Source of the DNA: an uncultured Porphyromonadaceae bacterium
GTDB taxonomy: Bacteria > Bacteroidota > Bacteroidia > Bacteroidales > Muribaculaceae
DNA: 35,453 nucleotides
Assembly: GCA_946553045.1 (NCBI GenBank)
Contig: CAMNRO010000027.1
Span: 1-35,453, forward strand
Direction: 5' to 3'
A program made the translations under genes and the position numbers. The notes beneath the pieces are model-generated. The model made no database searches and was not told where the DNA came from. It saw only the letters and a program-made list of their open reading frames with translations. The number at the start of each line of letters is the position of its first letter. Position 1 is the stretch's first letter. Positions 26,727 through 35,453 of this stretch are shown one piece after another.

Positions 26727-28520
26727 ATGGCGAGTCTGCTGACCTTATTTCCTGCAGCAGAACTCCGGGCGACAGATGACAATATTGTCATCGATTCCGA
26801 ATCGAGTGTCTTCACAATCATTGAAAAGAAAGGAGTAATGACCGGCGTGAAATCGTCGGCAACCACCACATACCTTGCCAGACGCGCCGACGATGTTGCA
26901 GACTTCTTTGCTGTTTATAACGAAAACATAAACATCGACAAGGTCTCAGCCCCTGGTGCGACACCTTATTTCCGAACTGCCGAAGATAACAATATTTTCT
27001 ATGACGGCAACAGAATCTGCTATATGCAGATACCTCTGAAACAAGGCAAAAAGACAAAAGCTGTTATCGAAAGATCTTTCAAGGCGCCGGAGCAATTCTG
27101 CTCGCTGAGTTTCTGGACTCCATACCACACTGTTAGCTCGACCACCATAGTAAAAGTGCCTGCGGCACTCGCCGACAAAATATATGTGCGTCCGTTCCGC
27201 TTCCGTGAAGGCATGTCGCTTCGTGCCGACACACTCGCCAACGGTGGTATAGACTACACCGTAACATGCTCCGACCTTCCTCCCCTCCGCAAAGAGCCCG
27301 GAGCTCCGCTACCAGCCGTTTCTGAGCCTCAGATTTTCATCGGCGGATATTTTGCCAATACCGACAAACTCTATACCCATCTTTCTTCATTCATAAATCA
27401 GGACGAAGAATACGGCGCAGACCTGACAACACTCGCCTCTGAACTGCGCGCCAAAGCCAACGATGATATAGCATTGATAGACAGCACCGCCGCATGGGTA
27501 CGCAACAACATACGCTACCTCGCCATCGAGCATGGCGAATACGGCCATCGGCCGGCTGCCGCAGCCGAAGTGCTGGCGCGTAAGGCCGGCGACTGCAAAG
27601 GCTCGGCAAACCTCATAAAGGCATTGCTGAAGACCAATGGCATCGACGGACGCCTCGTATGGATAGGAACCGAAGGAAATATCACAACATCGTGGGAGGA
27701 ATTTCCTGCTCTTTCCTCTGGCAACCACATGATTGCGGCCGCAATGCAAGGCGATTCAATAATCTACATAGATGGCACTACCGCCAACTGCCCCGACGGA
27801 TATATTCCACCATGGCTCCGTCGTCGATCCGTAATAATCGAAAACGGAGAAAAAGCGCTCATCACCCAAGTACCCGACGTATGCCGTCAAGCCGATACCG
27901 ACAGACTCTTCGCCTACTATAGAATCGAAGGCACGGAACTGACCGGCAAAATAGAGCGGCATGCCGGCGGCGTCATATATATGTCATTAATGCAGTCGTT
28001 ACGGAGCATGTCGCCAAAAGAACACGCCTCATTTCTCGAAAGATACCTCCGCTATCCTAAAAAGAGTGTAAACATAAAAAATGCCGAAATAACAGCACCC
28101 TGCAAATCGCCGGTCATGACAATACACGCTGAAATCTCAGAAAACAACTCGGCCAGGCGTATCGGCGATAAGATTTTGCTTGATCTCAAGCCTGTGCGCA
28201 GTCTGTATCTTGAAATCGTAAACACAAAAGAACGAAGCCGCGACTATATCCATTCGCCGGTGTGCACTTCGGTTTACGACTACACTGTCGAACTCCCGCA
28301 AGGTTTCAGCCCGGAGTCGCTTCCCGAGCCTTTCACCATAGACAACAAATGGCTCCGTGGATATGTACGCTACAGCTTTGATGACGGAGTCCTACGCTGC
28401 AAAGCCATGTATGAGCCGGTTGAATACTATGTACCTCTCGAATCAATAAACGAACGTAACCAGTCGGTACGCGCACTTATGCGCGCTTCCGACGCCCAGA
28501 TTGCCTTAATTCAAAAATAG
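26727..28520 (+). CDS. Exported DUF3857 / transglutaminase-like protein (catalytic residues kept)
   Basis: From the ATG at 26727 the protein has 597 residues. An N-terminal DUF3857-type beta domain (about 25-175) is followed by a transglutaminase core with Cys290 (KAGDCKGSANL), His334 (SGNHMIAAA) and Asp349 (YIDGTT), then a beta-rich C-terminal domain. The triad suggests a working papain-fold enzyme (peptidase or cross-linking), probably in the periplasm. The start is uncertain: the ATG gives MASLLTLFPAAELRA, a signal peptide without its basic N-end. A start at the in-frame ATT at 26700 would give a textbook one (KTNISHLIMASLLTLF). The next gene, 5 bases downstream, is a related protein without the triad. 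The pathway is unknown. Confidence 0.85.
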   Translation: MASLLTLFPAAELRATDDNIVIDSESSVFTIIEKKGVMTGVKSSATTTYLARRADDVADFFAVYNENINIDKVSAPGATPYFRTAEDNNIFYDGNRICYMQIPLKQGKKTKAVIERSFKAPEQFCSLSFWTPYHTVSSTTIVKVPAALADKIYVRPFRFREGMSLRADTLANGGIDYTVTCSDLPPLRKEPGAPLPAVSEPQIFIGGYFANTDKLYTHLSSFINQDEEYGADLTTLASELRAKANDDIALIDSTAAWVRNNIRYLAIEHGEYGHRPAAAAEVLARKAGDCKGSANLIKALLKTNGIDGRLVWIGTEGNITTSWEEFPALSSGNHMIAAAMQGDSIIYIDGTTANCPDGYIPPWLRRRSVIIENGEKALITQVPDVCRQADTDRLFAYYRIEGTELTGKIERHAGGVIYMSLMQSLRSMSPKEHASFLERYLRYPKKSVNIKNAEITAPCKSPVMTIHAEISENNSARRIGDKILLDLKPVRSLYLEIVNTKERSRDYIHSPVCTSVYDYTVELPQGFSPESLPEPFTIDNKWLRGYVRYSFDDGVLRCKAMYEPVEYYVPLESINERNQSVRALMRASDAQIALIQK

Positions 28521-28525
28521 ACAGC

Positions 28526-30676
28526 ATGAAAGCTTTCAAGACATTACTGTGCTTTTCGGCCGTCATGTTTTCATTGACACTCCATGCCGCAGACATGAAG
28601 TTTTTCAGAAAAGCAGCCGAAAGAGTGTGGAACACACATCCGGAATACTTCGATGCAAGTAAAAAAATTCCCGACTCGATAGCCGAAGGGCATTCAGCAG
28701 TCATTCTGATGAAATACCAGACCCTTAATGCCGACCACGAAAAGGTATCCAACCTTGGAGGCGACAAAACTTTCACACGGCGTAAAGGCTTCACCAGAAT
28801 TATGGTGAAACTCCTCGACCAGAATGGCGTACAAGAGTTCTCCCAGCATGAGTTCGGAGAAAGCGAACGGGCTAAAGCCGGCCATTACACTTTCATGAAA
28901 GCCGACAATGCATTCGGAGCACGAGTGCACAAGCCCGATGGCTCCGTCACCGACGTAGATCTGAACGAAGCCTTTGCTGTCACCGAGGGCAAAAAGGACA
29001 AGGAAAAGAATGCCGTAAAGCGAAAAATCGACATTCCCGGTCTTGAACCGGGAGATGTCCTTGAGTATTTCTCATATGACGAAGATGAAGTTCAGGAATT
29101 TGACCCGAGTCCTGTCAACATCAACCTTATAAGCGAATATCCCATAATGGAGTCCATTATCGAGTGCCGCTTCTCGCCCAACCTGACTGTTGAGTACAGA
29201 TCTTTCAATGGGGCCCCGGATTTCGAACAGTCGTCCGACGACAAATATAACTACCTGAGACTCCACAGATATAATCTGCCTGTGCTCACCGACAAACACT
29301 TCATCATGAAAGCCCGGGAAGTGCCATTCTATACCATCTACACAGTCAACAATGCCTCTACCCTGCGTTTCTATCCTTACTCTCACCGCGGAGGAGGCCT
29401 AAATGGCAATATACCCATCGGAGCTGTTTACCGCGACATATCGCTTACTCTGGCAAAATCAGACTATGGACGGCATCATCTTCCAAGCGATATAAAACGC
29501 ATAATGAAGGAATTTCAGAAGACACACCCCGATGCATCGCGCGAAGAAATTTTAAAAGCCGCATGGACAGCAGCGGTTTACACCAATACTTTCGACAAGA
29601 AAGCCAAGGCCAGCGACTATTGGGTGGCCGTAATGTTCGCCGACCTTGCAAGAAAACAGGGCTGGGCAGATTCAATCGGTGTCGGATTCCTTAATTCACG
29701 TCTCGATGTTCCTACCGAAAAAATCATAAACTGGCGGCAGCCCGATTTCGGTATTTTCGCCGACGGAAAATTTTATCTCGAACGCTCCACCATGTGTCAT
29801 CCGGCCGGCGAGCTCCTCTCTATATATCAGGGCGAAAAGGGAGGCGCATACATTCAGGATCGCGGGAATCTTCTAAAATTTAAAGTTCCTGCCATTTTCA
29901 TATCGCAAACAACACCATCTCACAAAAGCCGCATGAACGTTCAATGCAAGATGACGGTAAATGACGACAACAGTCTCGGAGCCGATTACACCCTTACATT
30001 CTCAGGAATTGCCAAGGAAATAGTCTCCGGGCTTACCGACCGTATTAAATGGGCGGCCGAAATAGAGGATTATCTCGGCATTCCTGCCGGAAAAAGATAT
30101 AAATCGGAGGCTTACGACGCCGTAGAACGCGAAAAGGAAATAAAGGAGACCGTACACCAGCTATGCGCCGAATATCTCTATGGCGGCGAAGAATACGATA
30201 TCGACAATATAAATATCATATCGCATGGCGTACGCCCCGATGCCTCCGTTTTTAAAATGACTCTTTCTGCAAATATGCCTGAGACAGTCGGCATGGTCGG
30301 GAATGACATGCTTCTATCTGTCGGCCGTTTTCTCGGCAAACAGAATCCCATGACCGATACCGACAGAAAACGTCAGACCGATATATGGCTGTTCGCTCCG
30401 GTGCAAAGCCAATACGACTTCAACATTGTCCTCCCTGAGGGCTACGAGGCCGATCCCGCATCACTCGCCAGCCTCAAGACTCTGGTTAACAATCCGCTTG
30501 GCATATTCTATGCCGAGGCTGTCGATAACGAAAACGGTTCCATTAGCCTGCGCACACGCACCAAGATAAATGTTTCATATGCCCCTATCGGAGCATGGGA
30601 CGATTTGCTTAAATTAAACGATGCCGAAGCAGCTTTCTACGATTCCGTCCTTCTTTTGAAAAAGAAAGGTCAGTAA
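28526..30676 (+). CDS. Exported DUF3857 / transglutaminase-fold protein, probably catalytically dead
   Basis: The 716-residue product has a signal peptide ending LHA|A (20/21), a DUF3857-like domain (about 85-270) and a transglutaminase-like core (about 330-425). When the core is aligned by eye with the upstream gene, the Cys site KAGDCKG becomes KASDYWV (Tyr365), the His site becomes Phe408 in PDFGIF, and the Asp site becomes Glu419 in FYLERS. All three catalytic residues thus seem replaced while the frame and fold stay intact. A long beta-rich C-terminal domain follows. It is co-transcribed with the active-looking partner, so a regulatory or scaffold role is likely. Its last 7 bases overlap the convergent lpxH. 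Confidence 0.83.
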   Translation: MKAFKTLLCFSAVMFSLTLHAADMKFFRKAAERVWNTHPEYFDASKKIPDSIAEGHSAVILMKYQTLNADHEKVSNLGGDKTFTRRKGFTRIMVKLLDQNGVQEFSQHEFGESERAKAGHYTFMKADNAFGARVHKPDGSVTDVDLNEAFAVTEGKKDKEKNAVKRKIDIPGLEPGDVLEYFSYDEDEVQEFDPSPVNINLISEYPIMESIIECRFSPNLTVEYRSFNGAPDFEQSSDDKYNYLRLHRYNLPVLTDKHFIMKAREVPFYTIYTVNNASTLRFYPYSHRGGGLNGNIPIGAVYRDISLTLAKSDYGRHHLPSDIKRIMKEFQKTHPDASREEILKAAWTAAVYTNTFDKKAKASDYWVAVMFADLARKQGWADSIGVGFLNSRLDVPTEKIINWRQPDFGIFADGKFYLERSTMCHPAGELLSIYQGEKGGAYIQDRGNLLKFKVPAIFISQTTPSHKSRMNVQCKMTVNDDNSLGADYTLTFSGIAKEIVSGLTDRIKWAAEIEDYLGIPAGKRYKSEAYDAVEREKEIKETVHQLCAEYLYGGEEYDIDNINIISHGVRPDASVFKMTLSANMPETVGMVGNDMLLSVGRFLGKQNPMTDTDRKRQTDIWLFAPVQSQYDFNIVLPEGYEADPASLASLKTLVNNPLGIFYAEAVDNENGSISLRTRTKINVSYAPIGAWDDLLKLNDAEAAFYDSVLLLKKKGQ

Positions 30677-31425
30677 GAGCGGAGTTGCAGCCCTACGCCG
30701 TCGAAAACGGCGTAGGTGCGGTGCTTTATCCAGTCGCCGAGGATTATGAGGCGGCAAGTGGAGGTCACGGGCTCGTCGAGGACCACGTGGTGATGGCCTA
30801 TGACGATGTAGCGTAGCGCAGGGTCGGCAGAGGCAAGCTCGCGGCATGCCACTTCGAGGGCGGCGCGGGCACGTCCGTCGAGCCGTGGCACTGGCGGAGC
30901 GGCCTTGCGGCTGTGCGAGCTCCAGCCGTGGGCAAAGGGCAGAGTCCATCGCGGATGTATGCCCGAATATAATTTCTGCAGAAAACGGCAGCGGAATGTA
31001 CGGCGCAGCAGACGGTAGCCGAGCGGCTGACGCCCGAGGTCGTCGCCATGGCCGAGGAAAAAGCGGACGCCGTCGATTTCCACCGTCAAGCCTCCGCCGG
31101 CCGGGTCGGCAATCTCTATTCCGAGTTCGTCGCGGAGATAGTCGAAAAGCCATATGTCATGGTTGCCGGTAAACCATACGATTCTGACACCGGCGTCGGC
31201 CATGCGTGCCAGCTGGCCGAAGAAACGTACATATCCGCGCGGCACCACCGTGCGGTATTCAAACCAGTAGTCGAGGATATCGCCGAGCAGATATACGGCC
31301 TTGGCAGTCGGTTCTATCGACTGCAGAAACGAAACCAGCGCAGCCTCATGGGCGCGCGGGTCGGTGATATACGCGGCTCCGAGGTGGGCGTCGCTGAGAA
31401 AGTATGTGCACGAGCGGCCGCTCAT
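30670..31425 (-). CDS. lpxH: UDP-2,3-diacylglucosamine diphosphatase
   Basis: LpxH splits UDP-2,3-diacylglucosamine to lipid X and UMP, the fourth step of lipid A synthesis at the inner face of the membrane. The 251-residue protein shows calcineurin-like phosphoesterase metal ligands in order: SDAHLG (Asp12, His14), LGDILDYW (Asp49), TGNHDIW (Asn88, His89), GHGDDLG (His126) and IGHHHV (His211, His213). The start at 31425 overlaps the upstream stop as ATGA. It is thus translationally coupled to the Fe-S protein gene, with no clear functional link. The 3' end overlaps the convergent gene by 7 bases and no terminator is seen between them. Confidence 0.93.
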   Translation of the reverse strand: MSGRSCTYFLSDAHLGAAYITDPRAHEAALVSFLQSIEPTAKAVYLLGDILDYWFEYRTVVPRGYVRFFGQLARMADAGVRIVWFTGNHDIWLFDYLRDELGIEIADPAGGGLTVEIDGVRFFLGHGDDLGRQPLGYRLLRRTFRCRFLQKLYSGIHPRWTLPFAHGWSSHSRKAAPPVPRLDGRARAALEVACRELASADPALRYIVIGHHHVVLDEPVTSTCRLIILGDWIKHRTYAVFDGVGLQLRSY

Positions 31426-31742
31426 AGCAGCCCGAGTTCGAGTTTGGCCTCCTCGCTCATCATGTCCTGGGTCCATTCGGGCTCGAACACAATGTTTACC
31501 GTCACAGACTCTATGCCGTCAATCGACTCGAGTTTCATACGCACGTCTTCCATTATAAAATCGGCCATCGGGCAGTTGGGGGCAGTCAGAGTCATGTCGA
31601 CGGTCAGATTGCCGCTGTCATCGATGTCGATTTTATACACAAGCCCGAGACTATAGATATCGACGGGTATTTCGGGGTCGTAGACCGTGCGGAGCATGTC
31701 TACAACCTTCTCTTCAAGCTTCAATCGTTCTTCAGGTGTCAT
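31422..31742 (-). CDS. MIP18 / SufT-type (DUF59) iron-sulfur assembly protein
   Basis: This 106-residue cytosolic protein helps mature Fe-S proteins. Family signs are YDPEIPVDIYSLGLVY (21-36), the conserved Cys57 in TAPNCPMAD, and EPEWTQDMMSEEAK (87-100), which together cover nearly the whole chain. No other suf genes are in the window. The ATG at 31742 lies directly after a -7 box, so the message may have almost no leader. The product could be called SufT or PaaD-like; the general family is certain, the exact role less so. Confidence 0.9.
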   Translation of the reverse strand: MTPEERLKLEEKVVDMLRTVYDPEIPVDIYSLGLVYKIDIDDSGNLTVDMTLTAPNCPMADFIMEDVRMKLESIDGIESVTVNIVFEPEWTQDMMSEEAKLELGLL

Positions 31743-31749
31743 ATAGCTG

Positions 31750-31757
31750 CAAAATTA
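31750..31757 (-). promoter_or_regulatory. -7 box almost touching the MIP18/SufT start codon
   Basis: The minus strand reads TAATTTTG, a perfect -7 box ending only 7 bases before the ATG at 31742. With the usual 5-8 base distance to the start point, transcription would begin at or within a base or two of the ATG, giving a leaderless message. No matching -33 TTTG was found. Confidence 0.5.
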
Positions 31758-31800
31758 TGAATTTTTCCGTGTAATTTATCTGTTTTATAATTAAAAATAG

Positions 31801-31808
31801 TAACTTTG
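31801..31808 (+). promoter_or_regulatory. -7 box for the barrel gene at 31871
   Basis: TAACTTTG matches TAnnTTTG. Start near 31815 gives a leader of ~56 nt. It is only 43 bp from the opposing -7 box at 31750-31757, so the two promoters are back to back. Confidence 0.6.
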
Positions 31809-31870
31809 CGGCGCGCAAGCATATTTTTGACTCTATTAATAAAATAAATATCAACCATTTAAGATACAAG

Positions 31871-32512
31871 ATGAAAATATTGAAAACCATTCTTGCCGTA
31901 GGTGCCATCGTGCTTGCCGCGGCAGTTCCTGCATCGGCTCAGTTCCGTATCGGTCCCCGCCTGGGTACTGAAGTCAACTCCATGCGACTCAACAAGAGCG
32001 TATTCGACAACGACAACCGCGCCGGCTTCACAGGCGGTGTGCAGATGGAATTCAATGTTCCGGTTGTAAACGTTGGCTTCGACCTCTCGGTGATGTACGT
32101 TCACCGTGTGAGCCAGAGCACTATCGACAACACCGCCAACAACGCGGCCGACAATGCAGCCCTGAGCTCCTCGCGCCTCAAGAACCGCGACTATATCGAG
32201 ATTCCCCTCAACTTCAAATATAAAATCGGAATGCCTCTCATCGGCAAGGTGTTCACCCCTTATCTTTTCACCGGCCCCAGTTTCGCGTTCCTCACATCTA
32301 AGACAGCAATCACCGATGTGTACAAAAACAAGAAGTTCGACCTGGCCTGGAACTTCGGCGTCGGCGTTCAGCTCATATCGCACCTTCAGATTGGCGCCTC
32401 ATACGGCCTCGGCATGACCAAGACCGTAGAGACCCTCTCGGGCTATACCGGAGCGCAGCCTATCGAAGGAAAAAACAACTATTGGACAATCACAGCCGCG
32501 TGGCTGTTCTAA
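31871..32512 (+). CDS. Porin-family outer-membrane beta-barrel protein
   Basis: The 213-residue product has a signal peptide ending ASA|Q (23/24). It opens with FRIGPRLGTEVNSM, typical of the OMP_b-brl_2 group in Bacteroidota, followed by alternating strands and Gly/aromatic turns. It ends in WTITAAWLF, with a terminal Phe for barrel assembly. Eight to ten strands are likely. It has its own promoter and sits 36 bases before nagB with no terminator between, so the two may be co-transcribed. Ligand unknown. Confidence 0.85.
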   Translation: MKILKTILAVGAIVLAAAVPASAQFRIGPRLGTEVNSMRLNKSVFDNDNRAGFTGGVQMEFNVPVVNVGFDLSVMYVHRVSQSTIDNTANNAADNAALSSSRLKNRDYIEIPLNFKYKIGMPLIGKVFTPYLFTGPSFAFLTSKTAITDVYKNKKFDLAWNFGVGVQLISHLQIGASYGLGMTKTVETLSGYTGAQPIEGKNNYWTITAAWLF

Positions 32513-32548
32513 TTCCCTCATAACTGTTTAACATCACGATTTTCACGC

Positions 32549-33361
32549 ATGAGACTTATTATCGAAGAAAATTACGACAAACTGTCGCAGTGGGCGGCCA
32601 ACTACGTTGCATCCCGCATCAACGAAGCCAACCCGACTCCCGAACATCCTTTCGTGCTCGGCTGCCCCACCGGCAGCTCGCCTCTCGGCATGTACCGCGC
32701 CCTTATCGAGCTCTACAAGAAGGGCAAGGTATCGTTCAAGAATGTTGTGACATTCAACATGGACGAATATGTGAACCTCCCCGAGGAACACCCCGAAAGC
32801 TACCACTCGTTCATGTGGAACAATTTCTTCAGCCACATCGACATACCCCGCGAAAACGTGAACATTCTCAACGGCAATGCCGAAGACCCTGAGGCCGAGT
32901 GCAAGCGTTTCGAAGAGAAAATAGCCTCCTACGGCGGCGTAGACCTCTTCATGGGCGGCGTCGGCCCCGACGGACACATTGCCTTCAACGAGCCCGGCTC
33001 GAGCCTCACATCGCGCACCCGCATGAAGACCCTCACCCAGGACACCATCATTGCCAACTCGCGCTTCTTCGAAGGCAACGTCAATCTCGTGCCCAAGACA
33101 GCCCTCACCGTTGGTGTCGGCACCGTCATGGCAGCCCGCAGCGTCCTCCTGCTCGTCAACGGCCACAACAAGGCCCGCGCCCTCAAGCACGGTGTCGAAG
33201 GCGGCATAAGCCAGATGTGGACAATCTCTGCTCTCCAGATGCACCCCAAGGCAATCATCGTTGCCGACGAGGCTGCCTGCGACGAGCTCAAAGTCGGCAC
33301 CTACCGCTACTTCAAAGACATCGAAGCAGCCAACCTCGACCCCGAAACCATAGCCCTCTAA
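32549..33361 (+). CDS. nagB: Glucosamine-6-phosphate deaminase
   Basis: NagB turns glucosamine-6-phosphate into fructose-6-phosphate and ammonia, feeding amino sugars from mucin or peptidoglycan into glycolysis. Its 270 residues match the usual length. Active-site residues fall at the classic numbers: Asp72 (FNMDEY), Asp141, His143 and Glu148 in [10 protein letters not shown]. The allosteric loop region [13 protein letters not shown] (about 152-164) is present. Probably read through from the barrel gene upstream; a strong terminator follows. No nagA or NagC-type regulator is in the window. Confidence 0.98.
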   Translation: MRLIIEENYDKLSQWAANYVASRINEANPTPEHPFVLGCPTGSSPLGMYRALIELYKKGKVSFKNVVTFNMDEYVNLPEEHPESYHSFMWNNFFSHIDIPRENVNILNGNAEDPEAECKRFEEKIASYGGVDLFMGGVGPDGHIAFNEPGSSLTSRTRMKTLTQDTIIANSRFFEGNVNLVPKTALTVGVGTVMAARSVLLLVNGHNKARALKHGVEGGISQMWTISALQMHPKAIIVADEAACDELKVGTYRYFKDIEAANLDPETIAL

Positions 33362-33384
33362 GGCTCAGACATAATTATAAATAT

Positions 33385-33422
33385 AACGGCCGCGGCTCCT
33401 ACCGGAACCGCGGCCGTTTTTT
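33385..33422 (+). terminator. Rho-independent terminator after nagB
   Basis: AACGGCCGCGG (33385-33395) and CCGCGGCCGTT (33408-33418) form an 11-bp perfect stem, followed by a run of T to 33422. It also stands between nagB and the convergent small membrane-protein genes. Confidence 0.93.
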
Positions 33423-33452
33423 CCAGAGCCTGGCGAGCAAGCTCTTATGCCT

Positions 33453-33755
33453 TTACATTTCCTCTTCGTTCTTATAGAAAATCGCGCCTACAATCCAGAG
33501 CACCAGGGCCGAGAAAAATATCGCGGCAAGAACCGAAAGGAGAAAGAGCTGCACCGGTGTGTCGCCGACAAAATTCGTGCTCAGTATTCCGCCAAGCACG
33601 GCAGCGACAACACCGACAACTATATCCATGAAAAGAATTCTGCGACCGCCAAGCACACGCGAGGCCAGAAGCCCTTCAAAAAGCCCTATCAGAGCCCATA
33701 CAAACCAGATCAGCAGACCCGCATGACCCGGAGATATTGCAGCAAGAGTATCCAT
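33453..33755 (-). CDS. GlsB/YeaQ/YmgE-family small membrane protein
   Basis: The 100-residue protein has three predicted membrane segments (about 12-33, 40-62, 68-94) and the family's spaced Gly pattern (GLFEGLLASRVLGGRR; IVVGVVAAVLGGILS). These proteins are often stress-linked; their biochemical role is not known. It ends in a charged KNEEEM tail. The ATG at 33755 fits the family start and lies 7 bases after the preceding small gene, so both form one unit. Confidence 0.75.
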   Translation of the reverse strand: MDTLAAISPGHAGLLIWFVWALIGLFEGLLASRVLGGRRILFMDIVVGVVAAVLGGILSTNFVGDTPVQLFLLSVLAAIFFSALVLWIVGAIFYKNEEEM

Positions 33756-33762
33756 AGCGTTA

Positions 33763-33930
33763 TCAGGCTGGAGTGTTGACAATATAGGGAGCGATAAAGG
33801 CTGCGACATCGGTATTGCCGGTAAGGTCGGCGAAGGTCAGCCAGATAATGAGCAGTATAATCAGAAAAATCGCACATATGGCTACCCATATAGGTGTGCG
33901 GCTTTTTTTATTGGAAGATGAGCGCGACAT
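33763..33930 (-). CDS. Single-pass small membrane protein, unknown function
   Basis: A 55-residue ORF with a basic N-end (MSRSSSNKKSRTP) followed by one hydrophobic helix (about 14-33, IWVAICAIFLIILLIIWLTF) and a short tail. The basic flank predicts an N-in orientation. It is 7 bases upstream of the YeaQ-like gene and probably co-transcribed. The ATG at 33930 is preferred over the longer open frame because it gives a compact membrane protein. No family recognised. Confidence 0.6.
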   Translation of the reverse strand: MSRSSSNKKSRTPIWVAICAIFLIILLIIWLTFADLTGNTDVAAFIAPYIVNTPA

Positions 33931-34123
33931 AGTAAATAAATTAAGAATTAACAATTTAGTATTATTGACCTGAGGAGGGGTGTCACAACCCTGTTTCATA
34001 TTTTATAACATTCGCACTGCTTTCAGTGTTCTCGTTCGTATCAAAAAAGAACACACCTCACCCTAAGCACTAACCGATAACCACTAACCACCGATTATCC
34101 TCTGCTAAACTTACCTAAAAAGA

Positions 34124-35453
<1,330 letters not shown>

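Overview
The window is from a Bacteroidota genome, most likely a gut Bacteroidales member close to Muribaculaceae. The phylum call rests on two SusC/SusD pairs, lipoproteins with an acidic residue after the lipobox Cys, a type IX (Por) sorting domain, and many promoters with the Bacteroidetes -7 box TAnnTTTG. The family call is an impression from gene content and codon use. About half of the window is conserved housekeeping DNA; the rest is outer-membrane nutrient uptake. I see no rRNA, tRNA, CRISPR array or complete mobile element.

Left end (1-6532). Two SusC-type 5' ends face away from each other. Their promoters, ~200-nt leaders and signal-peptide/CarboxypepD-reg coding starts form a long imperfect inverted repeat (about 56-614 and 886-1448). 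The right copy continues into a full susC (1241-4681), a susD (4700-6478) and a terminator. The left copy loses similarity abruptly after codon ~69, where the sequence reads GGGGTC away from the gene. This could be a transposon end or a recombination junction, but the window stops 56 bases later.

6600-8430. A small outer-membrane beta-barrel gene (+) and tsaD (-).

8460-19399. A minus-strand susC-susD-lipoprotein operon (17860 to 10993) ends in a clear terminator. It is followed on the same strand by a secreted S8 serine protease with a type IX sorting tail. Divergent from the susC is a further lipoprotein (18185-19399). Both lipoproteins seem to start with an immunoglobulin-like/Calx-beta-like module. 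I infer a locus for using peptide or glycoprotein material; no glycoside hydrolase and no dedicated regulator is present.

19379-26516. An Eis-like N-acetyltransferase is translationally coupled to a type II NADH dehydrogenase (-), which has an unusual hairpin in its leader. Next come carB and carA (-) with a good promoter.

26627-30676. Two tandem DUF3857/transglutaminase-like exported proteins. The first keeps Cys-His-Asp; the second appears to have lost all three.

30670-35453. lpxH is coupled to a SufT/MIP18-type Fe-S protein gene (-), whose -7 box sits almost on its start codon. Then come an outer-membrane barrel gene and nagB (+) with a strong terminator, two small membrane-protein genes (-), and the first ~95 % of eno (+), cut by the window edge.

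The best candidates for something undescribed are the head-to-head inverted repeat with its abrupt junction, the transglutaminase enzyme/pseudoenzyme pair, and the SusCD-lipoprotein-S8 protease locus.
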